A DNA stretch of 49,305 nt from Sphingopyxis solisilvae. GTDB taxonomy: Bacteria; Pseudomonadota; Alphaproteobacteria; Sphingomonadales; Sphingomonadaceae. Shown in pieces: positions 38,940 to 47,032 of this stretch. Every line of letters starts with the position of its first letter. Within the stretch, counting starts at the first letter, position 1. The position numbers and the translations under genes are program-made. Under the pieces are notes generated by a model. It was not told the origin of the DNA. It worked only from the letters and a program-made list of their open reading frames with translations, and did no database searches. Location: assembly GCF_015475875.1 (NCBI RefSeq), contig NZ_JADKYM010000024.1:1-49305 (forward strand), in the 5' to 3' direction.

Positions 38940-40810
38940 GCTTTTGCTCCCGCCACATATTCCTCGACATTCTGCGCGAGCACGTCGAGCGGGACATTGC
39001 CGCCCTTCACGACCACGTCGTTGAAATCGCGCAGGTCGTATTTCGGCCCGAGCGCCGCCTGCGCCAGTCCGCGCTGCCGCACGATCTCGCTGTGCCCGAC
39101 CTTGTACCCGCACGCCTGCCCGGCCCAGCTGCAATAACGATCGACTTCGCTTGCGACCTCGAGCGGGTTCGAACCATTTTCCTGGACGAAAAACGCGACC
39201 GCCTGCTCGCGCGTCCAGCGTTTGGCGTGGAGCCCGGTGTCGACGACCAGGCGGCAGGCGCGGAACGCCAGCGATTGCAGATAGCCCAAGCGTCCCACTT
39301 CAAAATCGTCGTAAAGGCCGAGTTCGTCGGCCAGCTGCTCGGCGTAGAGTGCCCAGCCTTCGCTATAGGCGTTGAACGCCAGCATCGTGCGGATCAGCGG
39401 CATCTGGTTGGCATATTCGCCCTGCCAGACGTGCCCCGGAATCGCCTCGTGAAAGGTCAGGTCGGGCAGCGAATATTTGCTGTGCAGGTCGGTGGTGTGC
39501 AGGTTGATCCAGAATTTGCCCGGAATGCTGCCGTCGATCGACCCCGCGCCGCCATAGGCCGCGGGCGCACCCGGCTCCTCGGCGAGCGGCAGGCGCTTCA
39601 CCTCGACATTGCCGCGCACCAGCGTGCGGAACGCGCGCGGCATTTCGGCGCGGATCTTGCCGAGCCAGGTCTGGATATAGGCCATGATTTCGGCGCGGCC
39701 CGCGTCATTGTTCGGGAATTGAAAGCGCGGATCCTTGGCCAGCGCGTTCATCCGGTCGCCGACAGACCCCTGCGTATAGCCCAGCCGCTTCAGGATCGGG
39801 TCCATCTGCCCCTGCAAATCGGCGAGTTCGGCGCGCCCCATGCGGTGGATTTCGTCGGGGGTCATCGTCGTGGTCGTGCTGGCGCGCAGCCCCCACGCAT
39901 ACCATTCATCGCCGCCGGGCCGCGCCCACAGCCCCGCGTCCATCGTCGCGCGGCTGCGCTGCGCGCGTAGCGCGGCAATCTGCCGTTCGAGCGCGGCGGC
40001 GACCGGCCCCTGCGCGATCGCAGCGGCGCGGGCGCGCCAGTCGCCCGCCAGCCCCGCCTCGCGGGTTTTTGTCGCCAGGCTGTCGGCGATGCTGCCGCCG
40101 CGGCGCGCGTCGGCCAGCGTCGCCTCCATCTGCGGCAGCGCCTTGTCGATCAGAAAGGCGGGGGCAATCAGTCCCTGACCTTCGGCGTCCTTCAGCCGCC
40201 CGGTTTCGCCGTCGAGCGCGCCGGCAAAGGCGCCAAGGCGTGCCAGATAGGCCTCGGCATCGGCGCTTGTCTGGACCGGCTGGTCGCTGGTCAGCAGGCG
40301 CGGCACGTCGATATAGGCGCCGACATTCTGGATCACGACATAGGGCGTGTTGCGCCACCCGCCGACCGCGACGTCGCCATAGGGCAGGGCAAAACCGTCG
40401 AGCGCGACGCCATAGGCGCTTTCGACGACCGCCAGGCTGGTGCGCGTGGCATGGTCGACCCCCGCCTTGTCGAACGCGCGCACCCGCGCCAGGTCGGCTT
40501 TCAGCGTGTCGGCAACCGCGCGCTGGCCCGCGGCCGACCGGTCGGACAGCTTGCCGCGTTCGGCGGCGCGCGCGCCGGTGTCGATGCCGAGCGAGGTCGC
40601 GCCCTCGGGCGACAGCGCCAGCAGATTGTCGCCGATCGATGCGAGCAGCGCCTCGGCGCCCGCCTGACCGCCTGTCGCCGGTGACGGGGCGATGCCAGCG
40701 CCGGTCCCGGCGGGTCCGGTACAGGCGGTGAGCGCCAGGCCCGCGGCGCCGGTACCAAGGGCGCCGAGCGTTTGACGGCGGCTATAGGGGGTGGTCAGGC
40801 TGTGATGCAC
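38936..40810 (-). CDS. DUF885 family protein, Tat-exported
   Basis: A 624-residue protein with a twin-arginine lipoprotein-type signal (SRRQTLGALGTGAAGLALTAC). HEAIPGHVWQGEY holds the HExxxH zinc motif, with a Glu helix downstream (FNAYSEGWALYAEQLADELG, glutamate in SEGWALY), the DUF885 peptidase pattern. Likely periplasmic metal-dependent hydrolase. GTG start at 40810 is supported by AAGGGAG 5 nt before it. Co-transcribed with the HEYIH peptidase. Confidence 0.88.
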   Translation of the reverse strand: MHHSLTTPYSRRQTLGALGTGAAGLALTACTGPAGTGAGIAPSPATGGQAGAEALLASIGDNLLALSPEGATSLGIDTGARAAERGKLSDRSAAGQRAVADTLKADLARVRAFDKAGVDHATRTSLAVVESAYGVALDGFALPYGDVAVGGWRNTPYVVIQNVGAYIDVPRLLTSDQPVQTSADAEAYLARLGAFAGALDGETGRLKDAEGQGLIAPAFLIDKALPQMEATLADARRGGSIADSLATKTREAGLAGDWRARAAAIAQGPVAAALERQIAALRAQRSRATMDAGLWARPGGDEWYAWGLRASTTTTMTPDEIHRMGRAELADLQGQMDPILKRLGYTQGSVGDRMNALAKDPRFQFPNNDAGRAEIMAYIQTWLGKIRAEMPRAFRTLVRGNVEVKRLPLAEEPGAPAAYGGAGSIDGSIPGKFWINLHTTDLHSKYSLPDLTFHEAIPGHVWQGEYANQMPLIRTMLAFNAYSEGWALYAEQLADELGLYDDFEVGRLGYLQSLAFRACRLVVDTGLHAKRWTREQAVAFFVQENGSNPLEVASEVDRYCSWAGQACGYKVGHSEIVRQRGLAQAALGPKYDLRDFNDVVVKGGNVPLDVLAQNVEEYVAGAKA

Positions 40811-40884
40811 GCGGCGGCTCCCTTGCGACTTGTTTCTGTTGAAACCTGTCTAGGCAGCGCGGCGCGGGGGTCAATGGGGACCAT

Positions 40885-41016
40885 ATCCTCCCTGCGGCGA
40901 AGCCGTGGCGAGGGGGCCATCCGAAGGATGGTGGAGGGGCCGCAGCGTCGCGTTATCGCCCCTCCGTCAGCGGCTACGCCGCTGCCACCTCCCCATGCCC
41001 GCGGCACAGGGAGGAT
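40885..41016. repeat. palindromic element, family A copy 2
   Basis: About 132 bp, ends ATCCTCCCTGCGGCG and GCGGCACAGGGAGGAT, with inner GAGGGGCCGCAGCGTCG..GCCCCTCCGTCAGC. Same plan as copies at 33069 and 44715. It lies between the DUF3597 and DUF885 genes. Confidence 0.85.
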
Positions 41017-41026
41017 CGAAGCGGTA

Positions 41027-41425
41027 TCAATCGGTGAGGTCGGCCGGCACCTTGCCGCCGTTCGCCGCCAGCTCGCGCATCACCGCCTTGTGCAGCCAGA
41101 TGTTCATTTCGGCGCTGCCGTCGAGCGCGCCGGTATAGCCGAGTTCCTGCGCCAGTTCCTTGCGGTTGGCGAGGCTCGAATCGATGCCGAGCAGTTTCAT
41201 CAGGTCGACGATCGAGGTCCGCCAGTTGAGCGGTTGGCCTGCCTTGGCCGCCTCTGCGGTCAGGATTGCATCGACATCGACCGGTGCCGCCGCGGCGGCA
41301 GCCATCGCGCTGGTCGCGGTGTCGAGCGCGCTGCCGACCGGGCCGGGCGCGGCGGGTGCTGCGGATTCGGCGGCGACCGCCTTCTTGCCGAAAATTGCAT
41401 CCTTGATGCTGCTGAAAATGCCCAT
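41027..41425 (-). CDS. DUF3597 domain protein
   Basis: A 132-residue protein starting MGIFSSIKDAIFGKK, then an Ala/Pro linker (residues ~17-50) and the conserved C-terminal helical domain (VDVDAILTAEAAKAGQPLNWRTSIVDLMKLLGIDSSL in two key parts: LNWRTSIVDLMKLLGID and RKELAQELGY). DUF3597 function is unknown; the basic N-terminal helix suggests membrane association. ATG 41425 is family start. Confidence 0.88.
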   Translation of the reverse strand: MGIFSSIKDAIFGKKAVAAESAAPAAPGPVGSALDTATSAMAAAAAAPVDVDAILTAEAAKAGQPLNWRTSIVDLMKLLGIDSSLANRKELAQELGYTGALDGSAEMNIWLHKAVMRELAANGGKVPADLTD

Positions 41426-41600
41426 GATTTCACTCCCACAATCGCGCGGTCCGGCCGGAAAGGCCGAGTCGGGGAACCGCAGGCTACGACTATGCCGTTG
41501 AAAATGACAGCCAAATGAACGGCTCGTCGCGCGCCACCGGGCTGCTATAGTGCAGCCGGAGGGCGCGGACCAATCGGCGCCGTAGCGGGAGACAAGCGAG

Positions 41601-42218
41601 ATGAACCTGACCGACATATTGGCGCAGGCCGGCGGCATCGAATCGATGGCGAAAGACCTGGGGATTCCGCCCGCGATGGCGAAGCAGGGCGCCGAAGCGC
41701 TGCTGCCCGCAATCCTCGGCGGGTTCAAGAAACAGGCGCAATCGGGCGGGATCGAGGGGCTCGGCGGCTTGCTCGGCCAGCTGGGCGGCGGCGGCCTGCT
41801 CGATGCGGTGCTGGGGTCGCAGCCGACGCCGGTCAGTCAGGGCAATGACGTGCTCGGCCAGATTTTCGGAACGAAGGACGTCAGCCGCACCGTCGCCGTG
41901 CAAGCGGCGGCGCAGACCGGGCTCGATGCCGGGCTGCTCAAGAAAATGCTGCCGATCCTCGCGATGATGGTCGCGGGTTACATGGCGAAACAGGGCGGCC
42001 AGTCGCAAGGTGGCGGCCTGGGCGGCATGCTGGGCGGCGCGGGCGGCAGCGGCGGGCTGGGCGGGATGCTCGGCAATATCCTTGGCGGTGCGGTCGGCGG
42101 CGGCGCTGCACCGTCGGCCGCCGGCGGGCTCGGCGGCCTGGCGGGCATGCTCGACCTGAACGGTGACGGCAATCCGCTCGACGATATCCTCGGCATGGCG
42201 GGCAAGCTCGGGCGCTGA
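41601..42218 (+). CDS. DUF937 protein, glycine-rich
   Basis: A 205-residue protein of the DUF937 (YidB-like) family: an N-terminal helical domain with MAKQGAEALLPAILGGFKKQ and LLDAVLG, then a C-terminal region almost entirely Gly/Leu repeats (GGMLGGAGGSGGLGGMLG) and DLNGDGNPLDDILG, an EF-hand-like acidic loop. Role unknown. RBS GGGAGACAAGCG precedes the ATG. Divergent from DUF3597. Confidence 0.85.
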   Translation: MNLTDILAQAGGIESMAKDLGIPPAMAKQGAEALLPAILGGFKKQAQSGGIEGLGGLLGQLGGGGLLDAVLGSQPTPVSQGNDVLGQIFGTKDVSRTVAVQAAAQTGLDAGLLKKMLPILAMMVAGYMAKQGGQSQGGGLGGMLGGAGGSGGLGGMLGNILGGAVGGGAAPSAAGGLGGLAGMLDLNGDGNPLDDILGMAGKLGR

Positions 42219-42264
42219 CCGCCCGCGCGGCGCCGCACAGCACCGGTTGCGGTGCGGCGCCGGG

Positions 42265-42882
42265 TCAGGCTGCCTGCAGGCGCCAGTCCTCGCGCATTTC
42301 GGCGGGCCATCGGGGTTTGCCAAGCATGGCGACCGGCTCGTCGCCGCCATCCTTGTCATTCCCCGGCGCCGCAATGTCGCGCATATATTCGATGGTCGGC
42401 GCGCTCGTCCCGCGGCCGCGGCTGGCGCGCTCGACCTGCCGCCCGGTGGGGCGGAAGCCGAGCTTGCGGAGCACCGATCCCGATGCCGGATTGTCGACGA
42501 AATGCGACGCGACGAGCCGCGGGATGGCCATGGTACGCGCCAAGTCGATCATGTGTCGGCCCGCCTCGGTCGCATAGCCCAGCCCCCAGAAGGGCCGCGC
42601 GACCCAATAGCCGAGCTCGACCGATCCGTCGTCCATGCGGTCCATACCGATGCACCCGATGATGCGCGGGCTGCTCGCCGTGCGCTGGACCATCAGGAAC
42701 CGGCTGGGGCTGGCGCTCGTCCATCCCGCCAGAAAATGGCGAGCGTCGTCTTCGCTGTAGGGCCACGGCGCGCTGGCGAGGTTACGGACGATCATTTCGT
42801 CGCCAATCGCCCGCGCCAGCGCGGGGGCGTCCTCCTGCCAGCCGGGCCGCAGCAACAATCTTTCGGTACGCGCAAACATCAT
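42265..42882 (-). CDS. GNAT family N-acetyltransferase
   Basis: A 205-residue acetyl-CoA-dependent acyltransferase with RLLLRPGW, FLMVQRTASSPRIIGCIGM, VELGYWVARPFWGLGYATEAGR (acetyl-CoA-binding G-L-G-Y-A) and SVLRKLGFRPTG, like RimJ/RimL-type acetylases. It follows rpmA, a gene order seen in other Alphaproteobacteria. Two adjacent ATG codons (42882 and 42879) share GGGAG; 42882 is used. Substrate unknown. Confidence 0.9.
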   Translation of the reverse strand: MMFARTERLLLRPGWQEDAPALARAIGDEMIVRNLASAPWPYSEDDARHFLAGWTSASPSRFLMVQRTASSPRIIGCIGMDRMDDGSVELGYWVARPFWGLGYATEAGRHMIDLARTMAIPRLVASHFVDNPASGSVLRKLGFRPTGRQVERASRGRGTSAPTIEYMRDIAAPGNDKDGGDEPVAMLGKPRWPAEMREDWRLQAA

Positions 42883-43014
42883 ATCACTCCCAATGGCGCC
42901 GCCTTTGGCGCCCGTCGGTGACGCTTTGACGACAGCGGTTTGTCGAGGGAGATGGATGGCCCGATTTTCGCGTCCGTTCCCGTGAGGGGCCGCCATCAGA
43001 CGGATTACAGACAA

Positions 43015-43054
43015 GAAAAAAGGGAGTCCGGGGGGTGACCCGTCTCCCTCTTTT
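43015..43054 (-). terminator. rho-independent terminator after rpmA
   Basis: Stem AGGGAG (43021-43026) with CTCCCT (43044-43049), extended by AAAAA/TTTT on both sides, and an inner stem. Read leftward it ends in a T-run, so it terminates rplU-rpmA before the GNAT gene. Confidence 0.8.
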
Positions 43055-43130
43055 CGAACTTTGTTTCCGCTGGTGGCGGAAAGGACCGTTCCGGGTCATC
43101 CCTTGGTGGGCGACCCGTGCGGATCGTCCT

Positions 43131-43400
43131 TTATTCGGCAGCTTCCGCCATGGCGTCGACCGACACATATTTGCGGCCAAGCTTGCCGTCGTGGAATCGG
43201 ACGTGGCCGTCGGCGGTGGCGAACAGCGTGTGGTCCTTGCCCATGCCGACATTGGCGCCCGGATACACTTTGGTACCGCGCTGGCGCACGATGATGTTGC
43301 CGCCGATCACTTCCTGACCGCCGAATTTCTTCACGCCAAGGCGACGGCCGGCTGAGTCGCGACCGTTGCGCGATGAACCGCCTGCTTTCTTATGTGCCAT
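43131..43400 (-). CDS. rpmA: 50S ribosomal protein L27
   Basis: An 89-residue L27 that starts directly [16 protein letters not shown], as in proteins that do not need N-terminal cleavage, and contains [10 protein letters not shown] and [11 protein letters not shown]. Its N-terminus reaches the peptidyl transferase centre. 47 nt after rplU. Confidence 0.98.
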   Translation of the reverse strand: MAHKKAGGSSRNGRDSAGRRLGVKKFGGQEVIGGNIIVRQRGTKVYPGANVGMGKDHTLFATADGHVRFHDGKLGRKYVSVDAMAEAAE

Positions 43401-43447
43401 GACCTAAACTCCTATTCGTTTCGTAGGGCCGAGCCGCGTTGCCGCGC

Positions 43448-43957
43448 TCAGGCGTCCTTCTTGGGGGCTGCCTTCTTGGCAGCGGGCTTCTTGGCGGGCG
43501 CAGCCTTTTCGGCGGCGTCGGCCTTGGGAGCGGCGGCCTTTTTGGGTGCGGCTTCCTTTTTCGGTGCCGCTTCCTTGGCGGGGGCAGCAGCCTTGGCCTC
43601 AGCCTTCGGGGCGGCCTCGTCCTTCGGCGCGGCTTCCTTCTTCGGCGCGGCCTTCTTCGCTTCGCCGACGGCCAGGATGCGCAGCAGCGTCAGCGACTGG
43701 CGGTGACCGTTGCGGCGGCGGTAGTTGTGCCGGCGGCGCTTCTTGAAGACGATAACCTTTTCGCCGCGGGTCTGGGCGATGATCTCGGCCGAAACGGTCA
43801 GACCCTTCGCATCCTTCACCTCGCCGCCGTCACCGGCCAGCAGGACGTCGCCCAGCGACACGGTGTCACCGGCTTCACCCTCGATCTTCTCGACGGCGAT
43901 CTTGTCTCCGGCGGCAACGCGATACTGCTTTCCGCCCGTGCGCACGATTGCGAACAT
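43448..43957 (-). CDS. rplU: 50S ribosomal protein L21 with long Ala/Lys/Pro C-terminal extension
   Basis: The first ~102 residues are a normal L21 ([20 protein letters not shown], then [20 protein letters not shown]). After that comes a ~67-residue low-complexity tail of A, K, P and E ([10 protein letters not shown] repeats), giving 169 residues. The tail is basic and probably disordered on the ribosome surface. Start 43957 is the family start; the ORF extends to 43975 without support. Confidence 0.97.
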   Translation of the reverse strand: MFAIVRTGGKQYRVAAGDKIAVEKIEGEAGDTVSLGDVLLAGDGGEVKDAKGLTVSAEIIAQTRGEKVIVFKKRRRHNYRRRNGHRQSLTLLRILAVGEAKKAAPKKEAAPKDEAAPKAEAKAAAPAKEAAPKKEAAPKKAAAPKADAAEKAAPAKKPAAKKAAPKKDA

Positions 43958-44047
43958 GGTCTTCCATCCAATCAAAAAACTAGATCACCCGCGCTACCAA
44001 TCCCCCGCCGAAGCGAGTGATTTTTCCGGCATGCGGGAAAGTCAGCG

Positions 44048-44076
44048 CCACTAGCGAGTGCGGCGCGCACTGTCAA
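44048..44076 (-). promoter_or_regulatory. candidate promoter of rplU-rpmA
   Basis: On the minus strand a perfect TTGACA (44076-44071) and TAGTGG (44053-44048) with 17 bp spacing, 91 bp before the rplU ATG. Confidence 0.65.
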
Positions 44077-44186
44077 CCGCCAAATCCCGCGCTTTTCGCG
44101 CAAAATGGGGGTGGACGCCCGGTCGCGGGACCGGCGGCCGATTCGGTGCTTGCTGCGTCGCCCCGGCGCCCATATCAGGGACGGCG

Positions 44187-44708
44187 ATGAAGCGAACCCT
44201 TGTTTCCCTCGCGCTGACGCTCGCCGCGTCGCTATCGCTGTCGGCCTGCGCGGCGGCGCAGAATACGGGCGCACCCTCGCTCGCCAAACGGCCGGTCGAG
44301 GGACGATTCGACGTGGCCCCGCCGCCGGTGATCGTCCAGCCGCCGGGACCGCTTCCCGCCGATCTCGGCGGTCGGCTCGCGCGTTGGGAAGCCGACGCGG
44401 CGGCGGCGCAACAGGCTTTCGCCGCCGAACGCAATGTGACCGCGCCGCTGGTCGCCGCCGCCGCGGGCGCGGCGGTCGCCAGCGAACGCTGGGTCGTCGC
44501 GCAGCAGGCGATCTCGCGCCTCGTCGCAACGCGTGCGCCGCTCACCGCCGCACTCGCCGACATCGACCGGCTCTATCTGGAGCGCAGTGTCGACGAGGCG
44601 ATCGACGGGCTGCCCGAAATCTACGCGCTGCGCGACCGGCTGGCGGACATGGTTTCGACGCAAGATGCCGTGCTGGAGGCGTTGAGCGGGCAGCTGCCGG
44701 GGCAGTAG
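44187..44708 (+). CDS. lipoprotein of unknown function
   Basis: A 173-residue protein with a signal peptide and lipobox LSAC, then a Pro-rich stretch (VAPPPVIVQPPGPLPADLGG) and an Ala-rich helical region (ADAAAAQQAFAAERN, RLVATRAPLTAALADIDRLY). Family not recognised. The start at 44187 is the signal-peptide start; the 43 upstream codons are rejected. Confidence 0.75.
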   Translation: MKRTLVSLALTLAASLSLSACAAAQNTGAPSLAKRPVEGRFDVAPPPVIVQPPGPLPADLGGRLARWEADAAAAQQAFAAERNVTAPLVAAAAGAAVASERWVVAQQAISRLVATRAPLTAALADIDRLYLERSVDEAIDGLPEIYALRDRLADMVSTQDAVLEALSGQLPGQ

Positions 44709-44714
44709 ATAATA

Positions 44715-44851
44715 ATCCTCCCTGTCGCGAAGCGATGGGGAGGGGGGCCGCTCGCGAAGCAAGTGGTTGCGGGGCGTTGCGACGGTAGCGCATGGCCCCT
44801 CCGTCAGCCCTCCGGGCTGCCACCTCCCCATGGCTTCGCCGCAGGGAGGAT
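44715..44851. repeat. palindromic element, family A copy 3
   Basis: About 137 bp, ends ATCCTCCCTGTCGC and TTCGCCGCAGGGAGGAT, inner GCGGGGCGTTGCGACGG..GCCCCTCCGTCAGC. Third copy of the element at 33069 and 40885. It separates convergent lipoprotein and pspF genes. Confidence 0.85.
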
Positions 44852-44862
44852 CAAGGTCGACG

Positions 44863-45894
44863 CTATTGATTCAGCCCGTGCTTTTTGAGCGCATGGCGGA
44901 TCTGGTCATAACTTAGCCCCAGCGCTTCGGCGGCGACCTTCTGGTTGAAACGGCAACGCGCCATCGTGTCCGCCAATATCTGGCGCTCATAGGCGTCGAC
45001 CGCAGCGCGCAGGTCGCTGACCGGGCCGGTTGGCATTGCGCTCGATGGGGGGGTGGGCTCGGCGGCAGCGGGCGCGCCGCCACCATCCGCCTTTGCCGCA
45101 GATTTGCGCACCACCGGCTGCCACGGACTCGCGAAGGGGTCGAAATTGAGTGCATCGACCGGCTTCGTCGGATCGGCCCAGCGATAGATGGCGCGTTCGA
45201 TGACGTTGCGCAGTTCGCGGACGTTGCCCGGCCAGTCGTGCCCCTCCATCGCCGCGAGCGCGCGCGGGCCGAATCCGGGCCATTCGTCCCAGCCGAGCAC
45301 CGCCGCCATCCGCTGCCCGAAATACTCCGCGAGCACCTCGATGTCGCCTTCGCGGGCGCGCAGCGGGGGCAGGGTGATGACCTCGAACGACAGGCGGTCG
45401 AGCAGGTCGGCCCTGAACCGGTTGTCGTCGACCAGCGCCGGCAGATGTTCGTTGGTTGCCGCGACGATGCGGACGTCGACGCGGATCGGGCGCGACGACC
45501 CGACGCGCGTGACCTCGCCATATTCGACCGCGCGCAGCAGCCGCTCCTGCGCGCCCATCGACATCGTCGCGAGTTCGTCGAGGAACAGGGTGCCGCCGTC
45601 GGCCTCCTCGAAGCGCCCGGCGCGGGTGCGCGTTGCGCCGGTAAAGGCACCCGCCTCATGCCCGAACAGCTCGCTCTCGATCAGCGTTTCGGGCATCGCG
45701 GCGCAGTTCATGATGACATAGGGCCGGTCCCAGCGCGTCGACAGGCGGTGCAGGCGTTCGGCGATCAGTTCCTTGCCGGTGCCGCGTTCGCCGATCACCA
45801 GCACCGGACGGTCGAGCGACGCGGCCAGGCTGGCGCGTTCGACCGCGTCCTGAAAGGCCGCCGACTGGCCGATGAACTGCGTTTCGCGCTCCAT
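44863..45894 (-). CDS. pspF: sigma-54-dependent activator PspF
   Basis: A 343-residue bacterial enhancer-binding protein without a receiver domain. Walker A GERGTGKE (35-42), sigma-54 contact loop GAFTGA (82-87), GGTLFLDEL and the R-finger region; then a ~55-residue Ala/Pro linker and a C-terminal Fis-type helix-turn-helix (NQKVAAEALGLSYDQIRHALKKHGL in key part VAAEALGLSYDQI). PspA normally inhibits its ATPase until the membrane is stressed. Divergent from the psp operon by ~180 bp. ATG 45894 preferred to TTG 45900. Confidence 0.96.
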   Translation of the reverse strand: MERETQFIGQSAAFQDAVERASLAASLDRPVLVIGERGTGKELIAERLHRLSTRWDRPYVIMNCAAMPETLIESELFGHEAGAFTGATRTRAGRFEEADGGTLFLDELATMSMGAQERLLRAVEYGEVTRVGSSRPIRVDVRIVAATNEHLPALVDDNRFRADLLDRLSFEVITLPPLRAREGDIEVLAEYFGQRMAAVLGWDEWPGFGPRALAAMEGHDWPGNVRELRNVIERAIYRWADPTKPVDALNFDPFASPWQPVVRKSAAKADGGGAPAAAEPTPPSSAMPTGPVSDLRAAVDAYERQILADTMARCRFNQKVAAEALGLSYDQIRHALKKHGLNQ

Positions 45895-45923
45895 TCCCAA
45901 TCATTGGCAAAATTTCCCGCTGG

Positions 45924-45935
45924 TTGGCAAGCCAA
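45924..45935 (+). promoter_or_regulatory. candidate PspF binding site
   Basis: The palindrome TTGGC-AA-GCCAA lies 59 bp before the sigma-54 promoter -24 element, in the intergenic region where enhancer sites are expected. A more complex AAG..GCGC..GCGC..CTT palindrome occurs at 45963-45986. Assignment to PspF is inference. Confidence 0.4.
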
Positions 45936-45993
45936 ATCGGCGCGAAACACAAATCGTGAGTGAAGTTGCGCGGTTTTGCGCCGCTTGCCGCAT

Positions 45994-46010
45994 TTGGCAC
46001 GGTGTCTGCA
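45994..46010 (+). promoter_or_regulatory. sigma-54 promoter of the psp operon
   Basis: TTGGCAC (45994-46000) then, 5 bases later, CTGCA (46006-46010): this gives TTGGCACG-N4-CTGCA against the consensus TTGGCACG-N4-TTGCW, with -24 GG and -12 GC correctly spaced. Transcription would start near 46021, about 50 bp before the small gene. Consistent with the PspF gene next door. Confidence 0.85.
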
Positions 46011-46073
46011 TAGTTTCCTGCGAACCGGGACAAATTGTTCCGGTGCAGCGAAAAACCAGAGGAAGGTTGATCC

Positions 46074-46244
46074 ATGAAGTCGATGTTTGCCCAAGCCGCC
46101 ACTTTCGTGCTGAGCACGGCCGGAGCGCTGGCCATTCTCGTCGGAGCGATCGATCAGCCGCAGGTCGCGGCCAGCGTCACCGGCCTTCAGGCCGGCCCGC
46201 TCGTCGCCGCTGTGATGACCCCGGCGGTCAGCGCCTTGGCCTGA
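46074..46244 (+). CDS. 56-residue hydrophobic leader protein of the psp operon
   Basis: A small open reading frame with a strong ribosome site (GAGGAAGG, 7 nt before ATG) as the first gene after the sigma-54 promoter. Product MKSMFAQAATFVLSTAGALA... has two hydrophobic stretches (about residues 9-25 and 33-55) and looks like a small membrane or exported peptide. No family recognised. It sits where other genomes have pspA first. A strong hairpin follows, before pspA. Confidence 0.65.
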   Translation: MKSMFAQAATFVLSTAGALAILVGAIDQPQVAASVTGLQAGPLVAAVMTPAVSALA

Positions 46245-46250
46245 CCGACA

Positions 46251-46294
46251 CTGGTGCCGGGGCACTCTCCCCCCTTGCCCCGCCCCGGCACCAG
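46251..46294 (+). terminator. terminator-like hairpin between the leader gene and pspA
   Basis: 13 bp stem CTGGTGCCGGGGC (46251-46263) with GCCCCGGCACCAG (46282-46294), followed by CCTTTTAC. The T-run is short, so it is probably a partial terminator or mRNA-processing block that makes the leader message more abundant than the rest. Confidence 0.6.
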
Positions 46295-46357
46295 CCTTTT
46301 ACAAAAGCCACCCCAAAAACGACATGGGGTCTCAAGGTTTCGACAGGAGTTTTTCAG

Positions 46358-47020
46358 ATGGGTATTTTTTCACGCACCCGCGACATCATCGCCGCCAACG
46401 TCACCGACCTGCTCGACCGGGCCGAAGATCCCGAAAAGATGATCCGCCAGATCATCTTCGAGATGAACGAAACGCTCGTCGAAGTCCGCGCTTCCGCCGC
46501 CCGCACGATCGCGGATCAAAAGGAAATGCGCCGCCACATCGCCAAGCTGGAAAGCCTGCAGGACAGCTGGAAGGAAAAGGCCGAACTCGCGCTGTCGAAG
46601 GACCGCGAAGACCTGGCCACCGCCGCGCTGGTCGAAAAGCAGAAGGCCGGCGACATGGCTGAAAAGCTGAAGGCCGAAATCGCGACGCTGGATGACGCGC
46701 TCAAGGGTTATGAGGCCGACATTGCCAAGCTGCAGAAAAAGCTGAGCGAAGCCCGCGCGCGCCAGTCGAGCGTCGTCAATCGCCTCGAAAGCGCCGAAAA
46801 CCGCTACAAGCTGCGCGAAATGACCAACGGCGACCGGGTTGAAGACGCCTTCTCGCGCTTTGAAATCCTTGAACGCCGCGTCGACGAAGCCGAAGGCCGC
46901 GCCGATGCGCTGGGCCTGGGCTATAAAAAGTCGCTCGACGAGGAAATCGCCGAACTCCAGGCTGCCGACAAGGTCGCCGACGAACTCGCCGCGCTGAAAG
47001 CCGCCCAGGCCAAGAAATAA
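46358..47020 (+). CDS. pspA: phage shock protein A (PspA/IM30 family)
   Basis: A 220-residue coiled-coil protein: amphipathic N-terminal helix MGIFSRTRDIIAANV for membrane binding, DPEKMIRQIIFEMNETLVEVR (core signature MIRQIIFEM), then long helices to SLDEEIAELQ. PspA blocks PspF in resting cells and coats damaged membrane to stop proton leakage. CAGGAG lies 10 nt before the ATG. Normal length. Confidence 0.97.
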   Translation: MGIFSRTRDIIAANVTDLLDRAEDPEKMIRQIIFEMNETLVEVRASAARTIADQKEMRRHIAKLESLQDSWKEKAELALSKDREDLATAALVEKQKAGDMAEKLKAEIATLDDALKGYEADIAKLQKKLSEARARQSSVVNRLESAENRYKLREMTNGDRVEDAFSRFEILERRVDEAEGRADALGLGYKKSLDEEIAELQAADKVADELAALKAAQAKK

Positions 47021-47032
47021 GGAGCCGGACCG

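Noticed and set aside
43015..43054. A transcription attenuator of rpmA
   Set aside because: It lies after the rpmA stop and has the T-run on the downstream side, so it is a plain terminator.
45872..46357. An N-terminal extension of PspA reaching back to 45872
   Set aside because: The extension crosses the sigma-54 promoter and the leader gene; PspA starts at MGIFSRTRD with its own ribosome site.
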